Source of the DNA: Dipetalonema caudispina
Taxonomy: Eukaryota; Nematoda; Chromadorea; Rhabditida; Onchocercidae
Direction: 5' to 3'
Assembly (NCBI GenBank): GCA_013365325.1
Contig: JABVXV010000213.1
Location: 46,664-110,663 of the forward strand
DNA length: 64,000 nt
The notes under the pieces are model-generated. The model worked only from the letters and a program-made list of their open reading frames with translations. It was not told the origin of the DNA and ran no database searches. Shown here piece by piece: positions 25,515 to 40,411 of this stretch. The position numbers and the translations under genes are program-made. Numbering within the stretch: position 1 is the first letter of the stretch; every line of letters starts with the position of its first letter.

Positions 25515-28500
25515 ATGGAAGTTTCAATAATTACAATTAAGCTACTTGCAAGATTAATTGCATTTCTATTACTTCGACTATCATTACTACCTGTAACAGT
25601 TGTCACCGATGAACTTCTTAATGCACGATGCCAAACAATGTGCCTTCATCAATTAGAAATAGCCAGTGATGTAAGTTAATTATATTTTTAATAAATAAAA
25701 TATTTGTTATTTTATTTCTCCAAAAAATTTATCGATAAATTGAAAAATTCTTTTTTTTTTCTCGATTTCCTTCTTTTTTTTTTCTTACAAAAATTTCGCA
25801 CTTTTTACTAATCCATTAAAATCAACAATGTATTTCCACATTTCCTTTTATGGTTATTAATTTTTATTATATCTTTCAAACTATTCCATTTTATTTTACT
25901 GTTATTAGTTTAATCACATTGTGGTATAACCATCTCTTTAATAATTATCCGACAACCACTTTTTCTTTCCTCTTTTTTTTTTCCTTCCTTCCTAATTTAG
26001 TAGGTTAAAATGTATGTAATAATATCAATTTGTACATTTTTTATTTTACATTTCATATAATCATTTGTATGTACAATTGAATTTTTAAATTATTTTTTTA
26101 AATTTTAAAAACTTAAAATTAAAAAATTTAAATTTAACTTTTTTTTTAAGAAAAAAAATAACCATATAATTCATTTGAATATATTAATTTTAAAAATCAA
26201 TCAAATAGAATTAATCCCTTGAAAGTAAAAATATGCAAGGATAACATTAGAGTAGAGTGAAATATTGGACATCAACCACTTAAAGCAGACTAATGGTACT
26301 GTTAATGGTACCAGCGGTATCCTTTGTATATTTTAGCAAAGAATATATTTGTGTCATAATTTCAGGGCACTTTGTCCATCAAATTAAAACTTCCATTCGG
26401 CTCATTCTTATGCTTCTTCCATTGTCCACTAAATGGTTTTGCAAATGAATACGATATAATGTACATTAATATTTGTGGAGTAATTTTACATTAATTAGAG
26501 GAAATTTCATTACTTTTCGAGTTTCAACAATTAATTACACAGCATTAAATTAATGAAATAGTACAGTTGTTGTTTCCTCGTTGTCAGCTGCTTCAATCTT
26601 AAACAAACTTTGCATTAATCTTATTGACGCTTTTGTTCTACTCCATTTCGACTACCATTTCGAATAATACGAATATTAATGATAATGGTAGGAATAATTT
26701 TATTAACAATATGAATAGTTAAAAAGTGATATTTGGAAGGAACTAATTAAGTTAATTAGTAAGAACAATATAAGAAATGATTGAATTGAAAAAGAAAATA
26801 AACGAAAATGATAATATTATAAATTTTTCAAAGTAAAATTCAAAAAAAATTGCAATGAAGAAGACAGTATCAAAAGAAGTATTCGGAAATTACTTAACAT
26901 GCCTAAAGGAAATTATACAATTAGTGATTGTCTAAAAATGATAATGAAAATAATAATGACAGTGATAATTGACGTCATCAAAATTTGCTAATAATAATCA
27001 TCATCATAATCATAATACATTATATTAGAGTACTACCAGCTTTACAGTATACTTCACATTAGTAAATCTTACAGTTATGGTGTGGTTACGGTAACAAAGG
27101 TTGAGCATTGTTGAGCAGAAAAAAAAAGATCAAATTTAAATTACAAAATAAAATTATCTTTTTTGTTGAAATCACAAGACAAAAAAAAACGAATTATGAT
27201 TATTTGAAATAAACCAAGATATTTTTTTTGTTTTTTAGTTTCATCCTTTTCTTTTTTTTTCTATGGAAAAAAAGATAAAATGAAGAAAATGAATAATAGA
27301 TATTTGCATGATACTTCATTTCTGTGAATTTTTAAATAAAAAAAAAAGCAAAAAACGTTGAAATTGTTCATCATTTCAGCTATAGAGAAGGGCTAGGCTG
27401 TCTTTTTTCACATCTGTTAGCCTAATATTGTAATGCATTTTAATCCTATCCTTCCTTTTCCTCATTCTTTATTCCGTTCAAATCTTAAACACAATGATTC
27501 GAATCGAATAAAATAACAATTATTCGATAACATTCCCAGACATCAAATTACGAGGCGGTATTTGAAGGCGCTAAGGGGACTGAATGCCAAAGAAATGTTT
27601 CGTATTCATATGAGCTCTGTTGAAATTGGAACATTGCGCCACAAAAAAAAAAAAGATAGGAAAAAAAATCAAAACTACAATGAAATGAATTTTTATTCAA
27701 ATTATTAATTATATCTGTCGCTCTAATATATATATATATGAATTTTCATTGGATTGATATAAGAATTTAAAAGGAATTAAAAATTTTAATCGAGATAAAA
27801 TATTTAAATCATTTTGAAGTTTCATTTAGCAATTATACTTGCAACTTTTAGAATTCACTTGGGAGATTATGGAATTTCATGGAAACCAAAGAGAATTAAT
27901 TTTGAATATGAATAGGATTTAAATTTTAAAGCATTTATTTCATTGATTTTACCATCTTATGTTAATTCAATGGTGAAATATTTTGCATGAAAAAAATTCA
28001 TCCTCTAATAGTATAGCTCTTATCATTAATTAAAATGGCAAGCTTCCTTTCTTTTTTTTTTCTCTCTATTTTTATTTGAAAAAAAAAGATGAGAAAAGAG
28101 AAAGATTTGGTGGAATAAATTGTTCTGAATTGTAATTAGTATGAGGAAGGATTGATTGAAAAACAAGACAAAAAATTTCTCTAAGATATGAATTTATAAA
28201 ACATGTAAAATTATTGATTATTTAAATTAAATTTGTATTTCTTCCATTTTTCTGCATTTATCTTTTTTTTCTTTCTTCTTCTTCTTAAATATTATAATTG
28301 AATAAAGAAAAAAAAAAAATTGACAAAAATTAAAAAGTTTAGATAAACAATGCAATAAATTTTAATACTCTCTTTTTTTTAATGTCAAATATTGCTGAAA
28401 GATATTTTCATTTGAATTATTCATATTTCTTCTCTCTTTCATTCTTTCAAATTTTATCATTGCAATTCATTCGACGATTAAGAATAACTATACTTTACAT

Positions 28501-31500
28501 TGCTCTATTAATATGATTCAGATGATTAAAGGAAATTAGATTAAATTTTGCAATTTCATATTGTTTAAATATTTTGAAGCTAAAAATTTTTTTATATTTG
28601 AATTTTTCGATTATATTTTTCCTGCAAAACAATAACACATTGTCTATAATATTTTTTTTTTTTTTTTTTTGTCACTGTTACATATGCATCAAATTTCGAA
28701 GCATTTCTTTGTTTCAGCAAATTTGAATTTTTATTGATAATTTGATGAAGTCATAAATTAATGAAAGAATTGCATGACCCCTTATTATTCTTAATCTTAA
28801 TGAGGCTTTAATTAATTCTAGGCCTTTTTGTCTGAATAAGTCTTCTATGAGATACCACTTGTCTACAAATGAAATCTGCTTGATATTCGTAACATTTGCA
28901 ATGCATTTTTGTTTATCATTTTGTTTACTTTCTTTCATAATCGATCATTAATACATATGTAATGCTTCATGCGAACATTTAACCTTTCCTAGATGAGAAT
29001 TTAAACAGTTAACATTTCGGAATCCCGCATCTAATTATCCTGTTCGCCGTAAAAGATGAGCAATTCACTGTAGAAAATGAGAACAGCACCGTTTAATGTT
29101 AACAATGATAAGAATCAGAATTCATAATCGTTTATTTCCTAACCCCAAAAGCTTAGGCTTAATGAATGATAATGCAAAACGATAAAGCGGCCTTCTTGTC
29201 AACAAATATTAATCTATTTCTTGTGGCCAATGTAAACATCTAAGCAAACGACGAAGATTGGAACTGAAGCAACAGGTGCCCTCCCTAAATTATCCAATAT
29301 TAAGAATAGTAAGTCTTCTTGCTAAAATGAAATTTCATCAGAAAAAAGTTTTGTTGAAAAATATTGTCAAAGAATGATTTCACAACTATCTGTACATATT
29401 ATTTCCTAATTGAGATAATAAATTGATCGATGTGTATCCTTCTCTCTCTTTTTTTTTTTTTTTTTCTCCCATTAATTTTCAAAAAATTACAATTATTCTT
29501 GGATGCTAAGAAAATTGTGGTAGTGTGGAAAAATTTCGGATGATGCAATTTTTGCAATTCATACTAATAAAATTGGAGATAAAAAAATGGAAAGGGAAAA
29601 GTGGAAAGCCGAAAGTAAACTGTTTCAACTAAAGACATATGTAAAACAGCTGCACGGTTAAATTACTACAAAGGATAATGGCTAATAGCTCGATATTCCC
29701 AATAAAATGATCATTTAATGATTTGTATTAGGATGAATGGAAAGAATAACATTTGCTTAGATCAGTTGACTTTACTACTCCGGAAATCCTGATTTATTAC
29801 CCTTAGTTTAGTTGAAAGTTTTCGTTGTTATACAAATAAAAGACAACATTTCAATGTGCTATGCTAAATTTCCTAAGATTTCAAATATTTTTCTCGACAT
29901 CATTCAAAAGAATTCTTCCGTGATAGTTACGATATATTAAAATGTAGAAATTTAGATTTATATTCAGAATGAAATATTTTAAAAGTATAAAAATTTAAAG
30001 GGGAGCAAAAAAAAAGTGGGGAAGAAACCTGAAATCTATCATCTGATCCAACAATCATCATTAATTCATCGGAGGTATATATGATTGGAAAGGATTTAGA
30101 GATTGCAATTAAAGATTGAAAATTCAACTACAACAACTTTCTTCATTGTTAGATTGAAAAGGATTGACATTAACTTATGATGATTTGCTTAGGCTGCTTA
30201 AAACAACGATAATGTATCAGAGGAAGTGATTTGAATGAAATGAGAGGAGGGTAAAGATAATTTTTTTTTTCTCTTTATTATTACCTATAATTTTTAGTTA
30301 ATTGATCTTAGATTGATTCTAGAAAAAAAAAAAATGATCAAACTAAAATTTAGCTAAAATGATTTGGTCTGTTCTATTATTTCAAGTCTTCTTAATTATT
30401 ATCTTTTTTTTTCGATAATTGGATCTTAAATTTATTTTGATATTTATAAATTTAAATTTCAAATTAAGGATAAAATGTTGTGCTTTTTTTTTTCTTTCTC
30501 CCTAAAGCACAACTTTTAGGGATCAATTTTATGTTTGATAATGATGAAAAAGCATTTTAAAATGTAGCGTAAATAAGAACAAACTCTTAAATACATCGTT
30601 TTTTCTTTTTCTTATTTCGAACGTCTGTTTCTCATCAAATGTCTAAAGAATTGACAGTACTTTTCCATCAATTGCCTTAAAATCTATCTGAAACAATGCT
30701 TCATTTCACACTGATAAATAAGTAAAGTAAAACTTTGAAAAAAGAAAAAAAGAAAAATTTTACAATTATAACAATCAATTGTTAAAGAATTTTTTCAACT
30801 AAAATTGATCATTGGTTGATTAACTTTTTGACATTTTTCATCACAGTAATTCAACAGCAATAAATATTCCTTAAAAATAGTTCGTTCTTTTCTCTTTCAT
30901 AAATTTAATTTTGGAATAAATTTTAATTTGTGTGAATTCCTCAAATTACCTACAGTGCCCATAAATTGTTACAATCGAAAGCCATATGTTCTGGAATCTT
31001 GAAATTTCTTTCTTCGATGCTTAATTTATGTCACAAAAATTCCACCGATCTACTTTTCGACTACATCAATGTTGAAGACTAATGATGACAGATGCGTGAC
31101 GCCAGATGCATTCATAAAAAAGCGACAAAAATTTACGGTACAAAAATTGAGACTTTCTTCCTCCCATTTTAACAAATCTTGTTTCCTGCCTATGACCATT
31201 TATCGTCTTTTTTGATCTTATCAATTTAACATCATCCACATAAAAACCACATTCATTTCAATGATAACCTCATTATCTAACTGATAACATCATTAACTGA
31301 TATGTATCTTTGATAACCGTACTGGTGCATATCATCAGCGAAAAGTGTAGTAAATTTTCTAACGGACTACTTTACTGTTGGTCATTAGTGACCACTTCGG
31401 TAATATCTTTTTTCTTCTTCTATCAATTTACCTCAGGAATCATACGAATACATTCAATTCATTTACTATATATAGTAATGTGTAAGAGAGAGAGAGAGAG

Positions 31501-34500
31501 AGAGAAAGAAAGAAAGGGAGAAGAAGGTTTATATAAATATGTATTTGTTTGCATTTGTGGTGGAAAAGCTTTTTCAATTCGCTGTTAAAATGACACCTTT
31601 TATTGTGGACTTTTGAGGAGCACCAATAAATACTATGCAAATAAACTAATTTGTTTGCATAGTAATAGTTGAATTGCTATCAAACTGTTCCATTGAGGGA
31701 TGTTTTTGATGTATTTTTCTTTCGTAGAAATTAGTTTTATGATTGAAAATATGCGCTGAACAGATCTTTTAGCTAAATGAAATTTATTTATAAATGTATA
31801 TGAGATAAATATATTTGGTTACTACATTTATGATTGAAATTTTAAATGAATATAAAAAGCAATTATTTTAGTACCATTGCAATCATAATATGAAGTTCGT
31901 TTTTTTTGAACTCCAAATTGTTATTCTAAATTAATTGGTTAATTAATTGAATGATTTCTTACGAAAAGCCAATTAGTTAGTTGTATATTGATTTATTTGA
32001 AGAAAAAAAACGTCAACGAAATTATTATTCAAATTTTCTTAGCCATTGTTTTTTTTTTTTGCAGTTCCATTTCAATTTCATAACACATGAAGCTAATTAT
32101 TAACTATTATTTTTGAATTTCACAAAAATGACCATTGGTTATTTTTGCTATTGCTAAAAGTAAGCAATCTAACTGACCAGTAAATTCCACTGAATCTTGA
32201 ATGATTTACTAGACGATAATGGTAATTATTTTCTTTGATATAAGGTCATATTCAAGGTTATCATTTTACTTTTTGATAGAAATACACAATACAGTCTCCT
32301 TCTATTAGAACATTTTGGCATTTTGCGCATTCATTCAAATCATTTAGTTATTTGCTTAATTGTCCTGTAGCTTTCAGTAGTATTAATTGTTAATGTTGTA
32401 GCCTCTATTGATGATTGACCATCCTGAAGTGTTACTTCCTTTCAAAAGCCACTCCTTCTATTATGTTCAGTAACATGGATGACACTTAATTGATGTTGTG
32501 TCCCATCATCATAATAAATGGTTGATGGTTACCTCTGTCCATCAGTTGAAATTTGAACTTCATTCATTTGGCTTGTTGAATTTCATATATTGGTTAATTA
32601 ATTATTCCCGATAAAAATAATTAATTTTATCTCAAAAAAAAATTTTCCTTTTTCTAAAACAATAAAATGATTAACAATACAATTAACACAATATAATTAC
32701 AATATTCTAACAATACAATTATTAAATGATAGCTATAAGAATAGTAATCATATTGAATTATAAAATCTAAATACATTTAATTAGAATAACTATTGAAAGT
32801 GAACAATAACATGGGGAAAATTTTAATTCAAATTTTATCGAATACTTTTTTGAATATCAGCATCGTAATTAATGAAACAAACAAATAGTAATATAAATAT
32901 CCTAATATTCGATTGTTCATATTTATGTTAACATTTGCATATCCTAATAATTAACAACTATGTATCACATCAGAATGCATATCTTAATAACCACAACAAT
33001 TAGTTAATTATCTAATCAAGTGAAAAATGATTTGTCCATTTATTCATTCAGATTTTTATCCTCTTATTCATTGATCAATTGTAATTTTCACATTTAATAT
33101 TAATATTTTCGTCAATTCTTTTTACAATTCCTGTACAATTTCAAATTATTACTGATTATCAATACTATCACTATTAACATCATCATAATCATCATCACTT
33201 TTCGCGATAATAACGATGATGATGATGATGATGCATTAGAATATTTTAATATCATATAGAGATAGATGGTAGTAATGCGATAATTCCCAGACCATTAGCG
33301 GTTGCCAATTGGTTCTGTCGTACAGATGTCTTACAATTATACAACAATTTTTCCTTTCAGTTATGATTTGCTTCGACATATGTTTAATGCAGCCATCATC
33401 GAGTTACCTAATTTGTTGTAAGATAAGCAATCAACATATGATTCATTAAAAATTCTTTCCCATCAATTTTAAAATTTTGTAAAATACTCAAGTATAAATG
33501 AAAACTTGTCAAAAATGAATCATTAATATGAGAAATTAAGAAATTAAATCTGAAATGGAAATAGAGCCATTTCATTTTTTTTTCTCCTTTGTTTATGGCA
33601 TATGAACATTTATGAATAAAATTAAAATTATATTGATTCAAAATATTCAAATCAGAATTAAGCTATGCCTAATCAATCTAGTCATGCAGTAATTGCAATG
33701 ATAACGGTATGCTTTCAGTCAGTACATCAAAACTGATCAGAAATTGAATACATGAAGAAATAAAATAAATCAAATTAAACTAAAATCGTTTTGAAAGAAA
33801 ATTAAATTAAATATGCTAAAAAATTAACCATAATAAAAGTGTCCCAATAAAAGTAAAAATATATAGAGGGCATTAATCTCATCAATTAACTTTAATGTCA
33901 ACAAATATTATCAATCTGGAAATAAGTTGGTTGACCTATACGGAAGGAAACGGATAACAAGATGGTTGAGGTAAAGTTCATTTCGCAGACAGAGCGGTAA
34001 ATGATAAAAGATGATAATTGCTCAGTTATGTGGAAAAGGTTTTCACAAAGATTTCTTAAGAAAAATATGCTGAAGAGTAAATAATAGTAGGATAAACTTT
34101 TGAAAATGTTCAATGATGAAAGTTATTCATGCTGAAATTCTTTCTTGCTTCAATTTAATAATCGTATGAAACTAATGAAAAATAACCATATGCATATAAA
34201 ATGAATATTTAATCATTTGAAATTATTATAGGGATTTCTAGGAAAGAGAGAGAGAGGAAGGGAGAGAGAGAAAGAAAGAAAGAAGAAAAGAACGAACAAG
34301 AAAGCACATTAATGAATAAAATATTGTTGTATTTTCCTGAAATAAATATTTCGAATGTTGAAAAAATTTTTTCCATGAAAATTTCAGAATGATGCCGATT
34401 TGAAGCGACATCTGAAGCATCATATTATTAATATTTGCAAAGAAGATCGAAATTGCTCTTCGGTATGATTTTTTTTTCATTTATAAACTGATCACAAATC

Positions 34501-35152
34501 ATTTTCATTTCTTAAATTGATTACTTCTAAGTGTTCATTATTCACTTACTATTAAGTATGATACAAGCAAATTGCATATGTATCAATTTTTCAAACATAG
34601 CCAATTATCGATTAGTTCGTTTTTATTTTTTCATCTCTTTTATTTTTTGTAATTTTTAAACATAATTTTGAGAAATTTCAGTGTAAGATTTTAATTTGAA
34701 TCTTAAAGAAGCATCTTAAGTTAAGGAGAAAATAATCATCTTCTTGAGTACAACGGAAAGGATTAAAAGTGTCCGATAGGTTAAATGATTTTAATTTTTC
34801 TTTTTTTTTTCGCAAAAAATGATAAATTTATATCAGTAACTAATTATTTTGTCTATTTATTCATCATTTCTTAGTTGTAATTGATATCATAACGACTTCC
34901 AACAATAGCAACAATTCATAAACGTATCTATCAGAAGTTGTTTATTTTATCAACCTTCAATGATAACGAATAACGGAGAATAAGAGAAAAAGAATTTGAT
35001 TCCGGAAAAGGAGCCTAAGAAACGGATCTTGTGTTAATTGTCGTAATGCTAGAGAAAGCTTTTTCAAATTTAGGAAAAATTAAGGACAACTGTTTTTACC
35101 ACTTATATATAAGTTAATATATATTATATATAAATTAACATATATATAAATA

Positions 35153-35188
<36 letters not shown>

Positions 35189-38100
35189 GTACTGATTGTA
35201 TTGTTGATACATTAGCGTGAGAATCTCCAGCTGTGATGAAATAATCTGCACCAAAATGTTAAAAATAATCTGGTGGTCAGTTATCTGGCCAAAAGTGAAG
35301 TATCCCTCATCATCGATGAAAGTGAAGAAGAAGAAAGATGTGATGATGCATTTGAAAATACACTTTTTCACCTCTATTGTTAATGAATTATCAATGGATG
35401 ACCTCTTTCAAACAGGAATGGAAATATTAGTTAGCATCTATAGTATTACATTCAAAAGCCTTATGATGAAGCAAATTATAGCCTGATAATGAGTTAAAAA
35501 AGATAGGAACAAAAGTGGACAAAGATTAAATAGTTAAACAAATTGTTAAAATATCAATTTTTTCTTCAACAAATAAGAAATATGCAAATTTATTGATTTT
35601 TTCTTTTTTTCTTTTGTTTTGTTTATGATTTAATAATAATAATAATATACTGATTGATTCGCTCATTTCATTGTTAAGATTGATATTATCTGATATGAAT
35701 GATATCTAAAGTTTCATACTTCAATTATTTTTTAAAATATAAATAGGATGAAGGAGAAAGTCGTAATTTTACCACATTCAAGTTAGTTTTATTTCTAGAA
35801 GAAGAAGAATAAACACGAAGGAAATATTCGGATACATAGGTCAAAGTATTATTTATTGTGGAAAGCATTAATGATATGTACATCTAATCCTCTTATCAAT
35901 GTTTACTTGTGAACCTTTAGCAAGAAAGAAATTAATAAAACTAAAAATGTGCGAATATTCCCAAGCCTTTCCATTTTTAATGCTTCATTCGTTTATAAGA
36001 AGATGTCAACCATGACAATGTTTTAATAGTTTTTAGGGATTAAGAGACAAAAAAAAAAGAAAGAAAAGAAATCGTATCGAATTAATTAGTTATCAGTTTC
36101 CAAAGGTCAATGATTAATTTTTTCCTTTCTGTTATCAGTGGAGAAATTTTTAATGTTAAAAATCAATGGCGATATTCCAAAGATGACATAAATATAATTC
36201 TTAAAAGATGGTTCTTTGGAAATTGAAAAAAGAAAAATTTGTATCGAATTAATAAGTTATCAGTTTCCAAAGGTCAATGATTAATTTTTTTCTTTCTGTT
36301 ATCAGTGGAGAAATTTTTAATGTTAAAAATCAATGGCGATATTCCAAAGATGAGATAAATATAATTCTTAAAAGATGGTTCTTTGGAAATTGAAAAAAGA
36401 AAAATTTGTATCGAATTAATAAGTTATCAGTTTCCAAAGGTCAATGCATAATTTTTCCCGTTCTATTATCAGTGAGGAAATTTTCAGTGTTAAAATCAAT
36501 GATTATATTTCGAATATAATCCTCAAAAAGTTTTCTGTTTTCTCCTACAAATGCAATCATTCAAATAAATTATTTCTTCATTATTTACCTTAGTACTCTA
36601 TTATTTTATTCCGAGAAATTTTATATTGCCAAAATTTCATGATAATTAAATAGCCGTTTAATTAAATAATTATTTACAATATTTATTCACTGTAAGAAAT
36701 ATATTAGAAATGAATGTTGAGCGCTTATCTTTGTAAATTTTATTCCTTCATTTCATACCTCTGAAAAAAATTATCCATTCTTACCCATTTTTTCTGATTC
36801 TTTTAATAGGTACCATGAAATGTGAAATCGTAACTAATTGATAGGCAAATGTAGCGGCTTCATTCCTTTCATCTTTTTCCATGTTGTTTAGTTCTCCTAA
36901 AATATTATTTTTGTGATGGTCATCAAAATGGTCATCAAATGAGCATTCATCTTTGTTTTCGTCCTTTTCAAATATACATACCGACCAATTTGCTCATTTA
37001 TTATTGCGCCACTAGTAACCGCTCAAGGAAAAAATAATTTATCAACATTCAAACTTTTTTTTTTTTTTTTTTTGTTTTCTCTGTGATACATGAAATGAAA
37101 GGATTAATGGAAGGATAAATGAGATATCAAATTTGATATAAATTATGGCGAATTATTGCAATTTAACGGAGGAAATGATGAATTTTTCGACTTAATTTGA
37201 TATTTAATGAGCTATTTTACTGAAGGGTTAAAGGTTTAAAAGTTTCCTTCTTTTGATTCCGATTACATTTACTGCATAGTGCTAATCAATGAAACTAATT
37301 TCTATCATATATTGTGTAATTTTTTCTATCAGTAAGTTTGTAATTACAAAAAATAGATGAATAGAAAAAATTGAATTCATAATATTTTTGAACAAAATTT
37401 ACAGCTTTTCCTTGTTTTTTTATTTTTTCTTTTATGTAACGAAAATTTAAATTTGATTCTATTAATGATAATTTTACAATTGAAGGTAAAAAAAAAAAAA
37501 CGAGACAATACCTACAGCTGTCATATCATTTCAATAAAATAGAATATCAAATAAATTCTTATTTGCTGGTATTTGAAATAATTTTCTTTGGCTTAGTTTT
37601 ATTTAATCCTATTGTTTCGGTTATTTTTCCAACAATCTAGGCATTTCTCATCAAACAAAAAGCCATTCATTGAAACGGAATGCATACCAAAGATCATCAG
37701 GATAAGACATGGAAATTAAAGAGGGATTAAAAATTGTCGTTCAAATGCTGCTACATCGTAGGAAATAAATGAAGGTCGTTGGCATTTTTTTTTTTTTTTT
37801 TTTTTTTATGTTTTTGAGAGAACAGCAAAAAGAAAAAAAAGAAAACAAATAAAATAAAATAAAGACATTTATATAAGTAAATAAGTAAATTTTTTAGGAA
37901 GAAAAGAGAGAGAGAGAGAGAGAGATAGGGAGAGAGTGAGAAAAGTATTTAATTGATATCAAACCATAAGCCATATAGTTTGTTGGATATCTTATCATGA
38001 TATATACAATGATATTGCTTTGTCGCTACATTATTGAAGGATGTTTAAGATCGATATATTCCTCGAAATTTTTATATACATACAAAAGATATCACATGCA

Positions 38101-38904
38101 TTTTGATCAATTATATTGATCAGATGATAAATGAAAAGATCGATCGTATGATTATTACTTAAGAATATATTGCAATAATTTAGATAATTTTATTCGTAAA
38201 AATTACAAATGCTTTATTACTTACTTTAAAACGTTTCATATCAATGTGATAACTATTAAATTAAAATAAAAAAATCAAATAACTAACATATATAATTGCT
38301 TTTCTTTTACATTTCATAGTTTTTTGCATGAATCGTTCATTTGCCTCATTTTACAATGAACAAAACAAAAAAAGAAAAAAGAAAATGGGGAAAAAATTTG
38401 CATATTTCTATTTCATTTATTCCTTTTCTCAATTATTCAAATCGAACAGCTTTCGATCAATATAAAAAAGAAAAAAAAAACATATCCATGCAATGCTAGG
38501 ATGAATGATAAAAAATTTAAATAATCGATCAAGTAAAAAAAAAAGAAGCAATAAAATATTGATGCATTCTATTCGGTATCCATAAAATAGCCAATATCGG
38601 CAATCTTTATACGATATGATCGTTGTCGTAAGAGTATGCATTCATGTTTATCATTTCCCTTTCACATTTCCAACACTTCTTCCGGCTTTTCATTCCCTTT
38701 TTTGATGATGTAATCATTTTATATGACTAAATTTAAATAAGTTACTTAAATTGAAAAGAATAGCAATTCCTCTTCAAAGATGAATTTATATTTGTTCGGC
38801 GGCATATATGCTAAGATTTTATTATCAGATTGTTAGGAAAGATTATGGTTTGCTTGTATCATTTCCACAATAACTTCTCTTTATCTTTACATATACTTGA
38901 GATT

Positions 38905-38940
<36 letters not shown>

Positions 38941-40089
38941 CTGCTTGAATTACTTCCCTTCTTAGCATAAATGCAATTACAGATTCTCTTGCATACCATT
39001 TCTTTGATGGTTCCTTTTTATTTTATGATCCATACTTTTGAAGTATACTATCTCTTCTCATGACAATCTCTTTAACAGAAATTTTGTCATTAGGGATGCG
39101 GAAAATATCGCTTATCTAAAGAATTGTTGAAATTAAAATAATATAAGTGCAAATTGAAGTTCATCAAACATATAATAAATTTAAATGGCCTACAAATTTC
39201 ATAAACAAAAAATTTTCCAGAATACATTATAAATTATTAGCAATTATTTGATTGATAAATACATTTACAGAAATTATTTTATTCAAAGGTCAAAAGTTCA
39301 TTTCTCTTTTTCCTACAAATGTAATCCTAATAATTTCTGCTAAATGTTTACATTTTCGTAGAAATGGAATTTGTAAACAAAGAACAAAAAGAAACTGATT
39401 CACATTTCTCTCTCATATTTAGTCAGAAAGCAACTTCACTGCTCTGATAAGCTAATGATAAGCAACAATGATTACTGATTAACTTTCAAAAACTGTTGAT
39501 AGCATTTAAATACTAGCAGAAATTTTATCTTCGTCTGAGCATTGTTTCCTCTTCCATTATTTTAATTTTTACCTTTATCCTTTAATAGCCGTACATTTGA
39601 ATGAAATAAAGATGGACAAAGATTAGAATAAAGTGAAAATTTGCATGAAATTTACTCAATTTGTAAATTTTCCCAATAGAAGCTTTATGTATAGCAAATT
39701 TCACCTAAAGTTTCACATTGAAGTTAATGATTATCGAATAGAATAGAGATACTTTCGGTATTACAATTAATATTTTCAATTCATTCATGTATTTTTTTTA
39801 AAAAGAAGTTGAGAAGGAATCTTTCAATAAAATTCATTTTAGTAGCAATTCACTTATTCATTCATTCATTCATTCATTCACTCATTCATTTCATCCATCC
39901 ATCTATCACATTTCCTTTACTTCCTGTTCAACATTATTTGCAATTTATTATTATAAATGTTTGAAATGTCGTTTGTCAACGATCACGCATCTTTCACATT
40001 TGAATACGATTGCTATTTCTTAAGATTACTTATTATCTTCAGAAATTTTACCACTTCAGTAAAAAGTCTGACATTTTATATTAAATGAT

Positions 40090-40147
<58 letters not shown>

Positions 40148-40378
40148 AAAGATATACATACAGACATTTATTTCGAATCTTCGAATTTATATTGAAATTA
40201 TTTTACTTCGAATAATAGTTATTTCTATTCGTTATTATATATAATTGATCATAAAATAGAAGAAATTGAGAATTTAAAAGAGTAAATGATTTCATATGAT
40301 ATTTTTTAGTTCAAAATTAATTTAAAAACATTGACGTACATGGAAATGATGACAGCGATTGATTGATTGATTAGAAAA

Positions 40379-40411
<33 letters not shown>

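Noticed and set aside
35013..35080. Segment encoding SCVNCRNARES tested as a kal-1 exon
   Set aside because: With the only nearby acceptor the phase required after exon 2 gives an immediate stop.
35217..35486. 89-codon plus-strand frame tested as a missing kal-1 exon
   Set aside because: The acceptors near 35240 put stop codons in the required phase, and the cysteine spacing does not fit anosmin; the exon at 40556-40618 fits instead.
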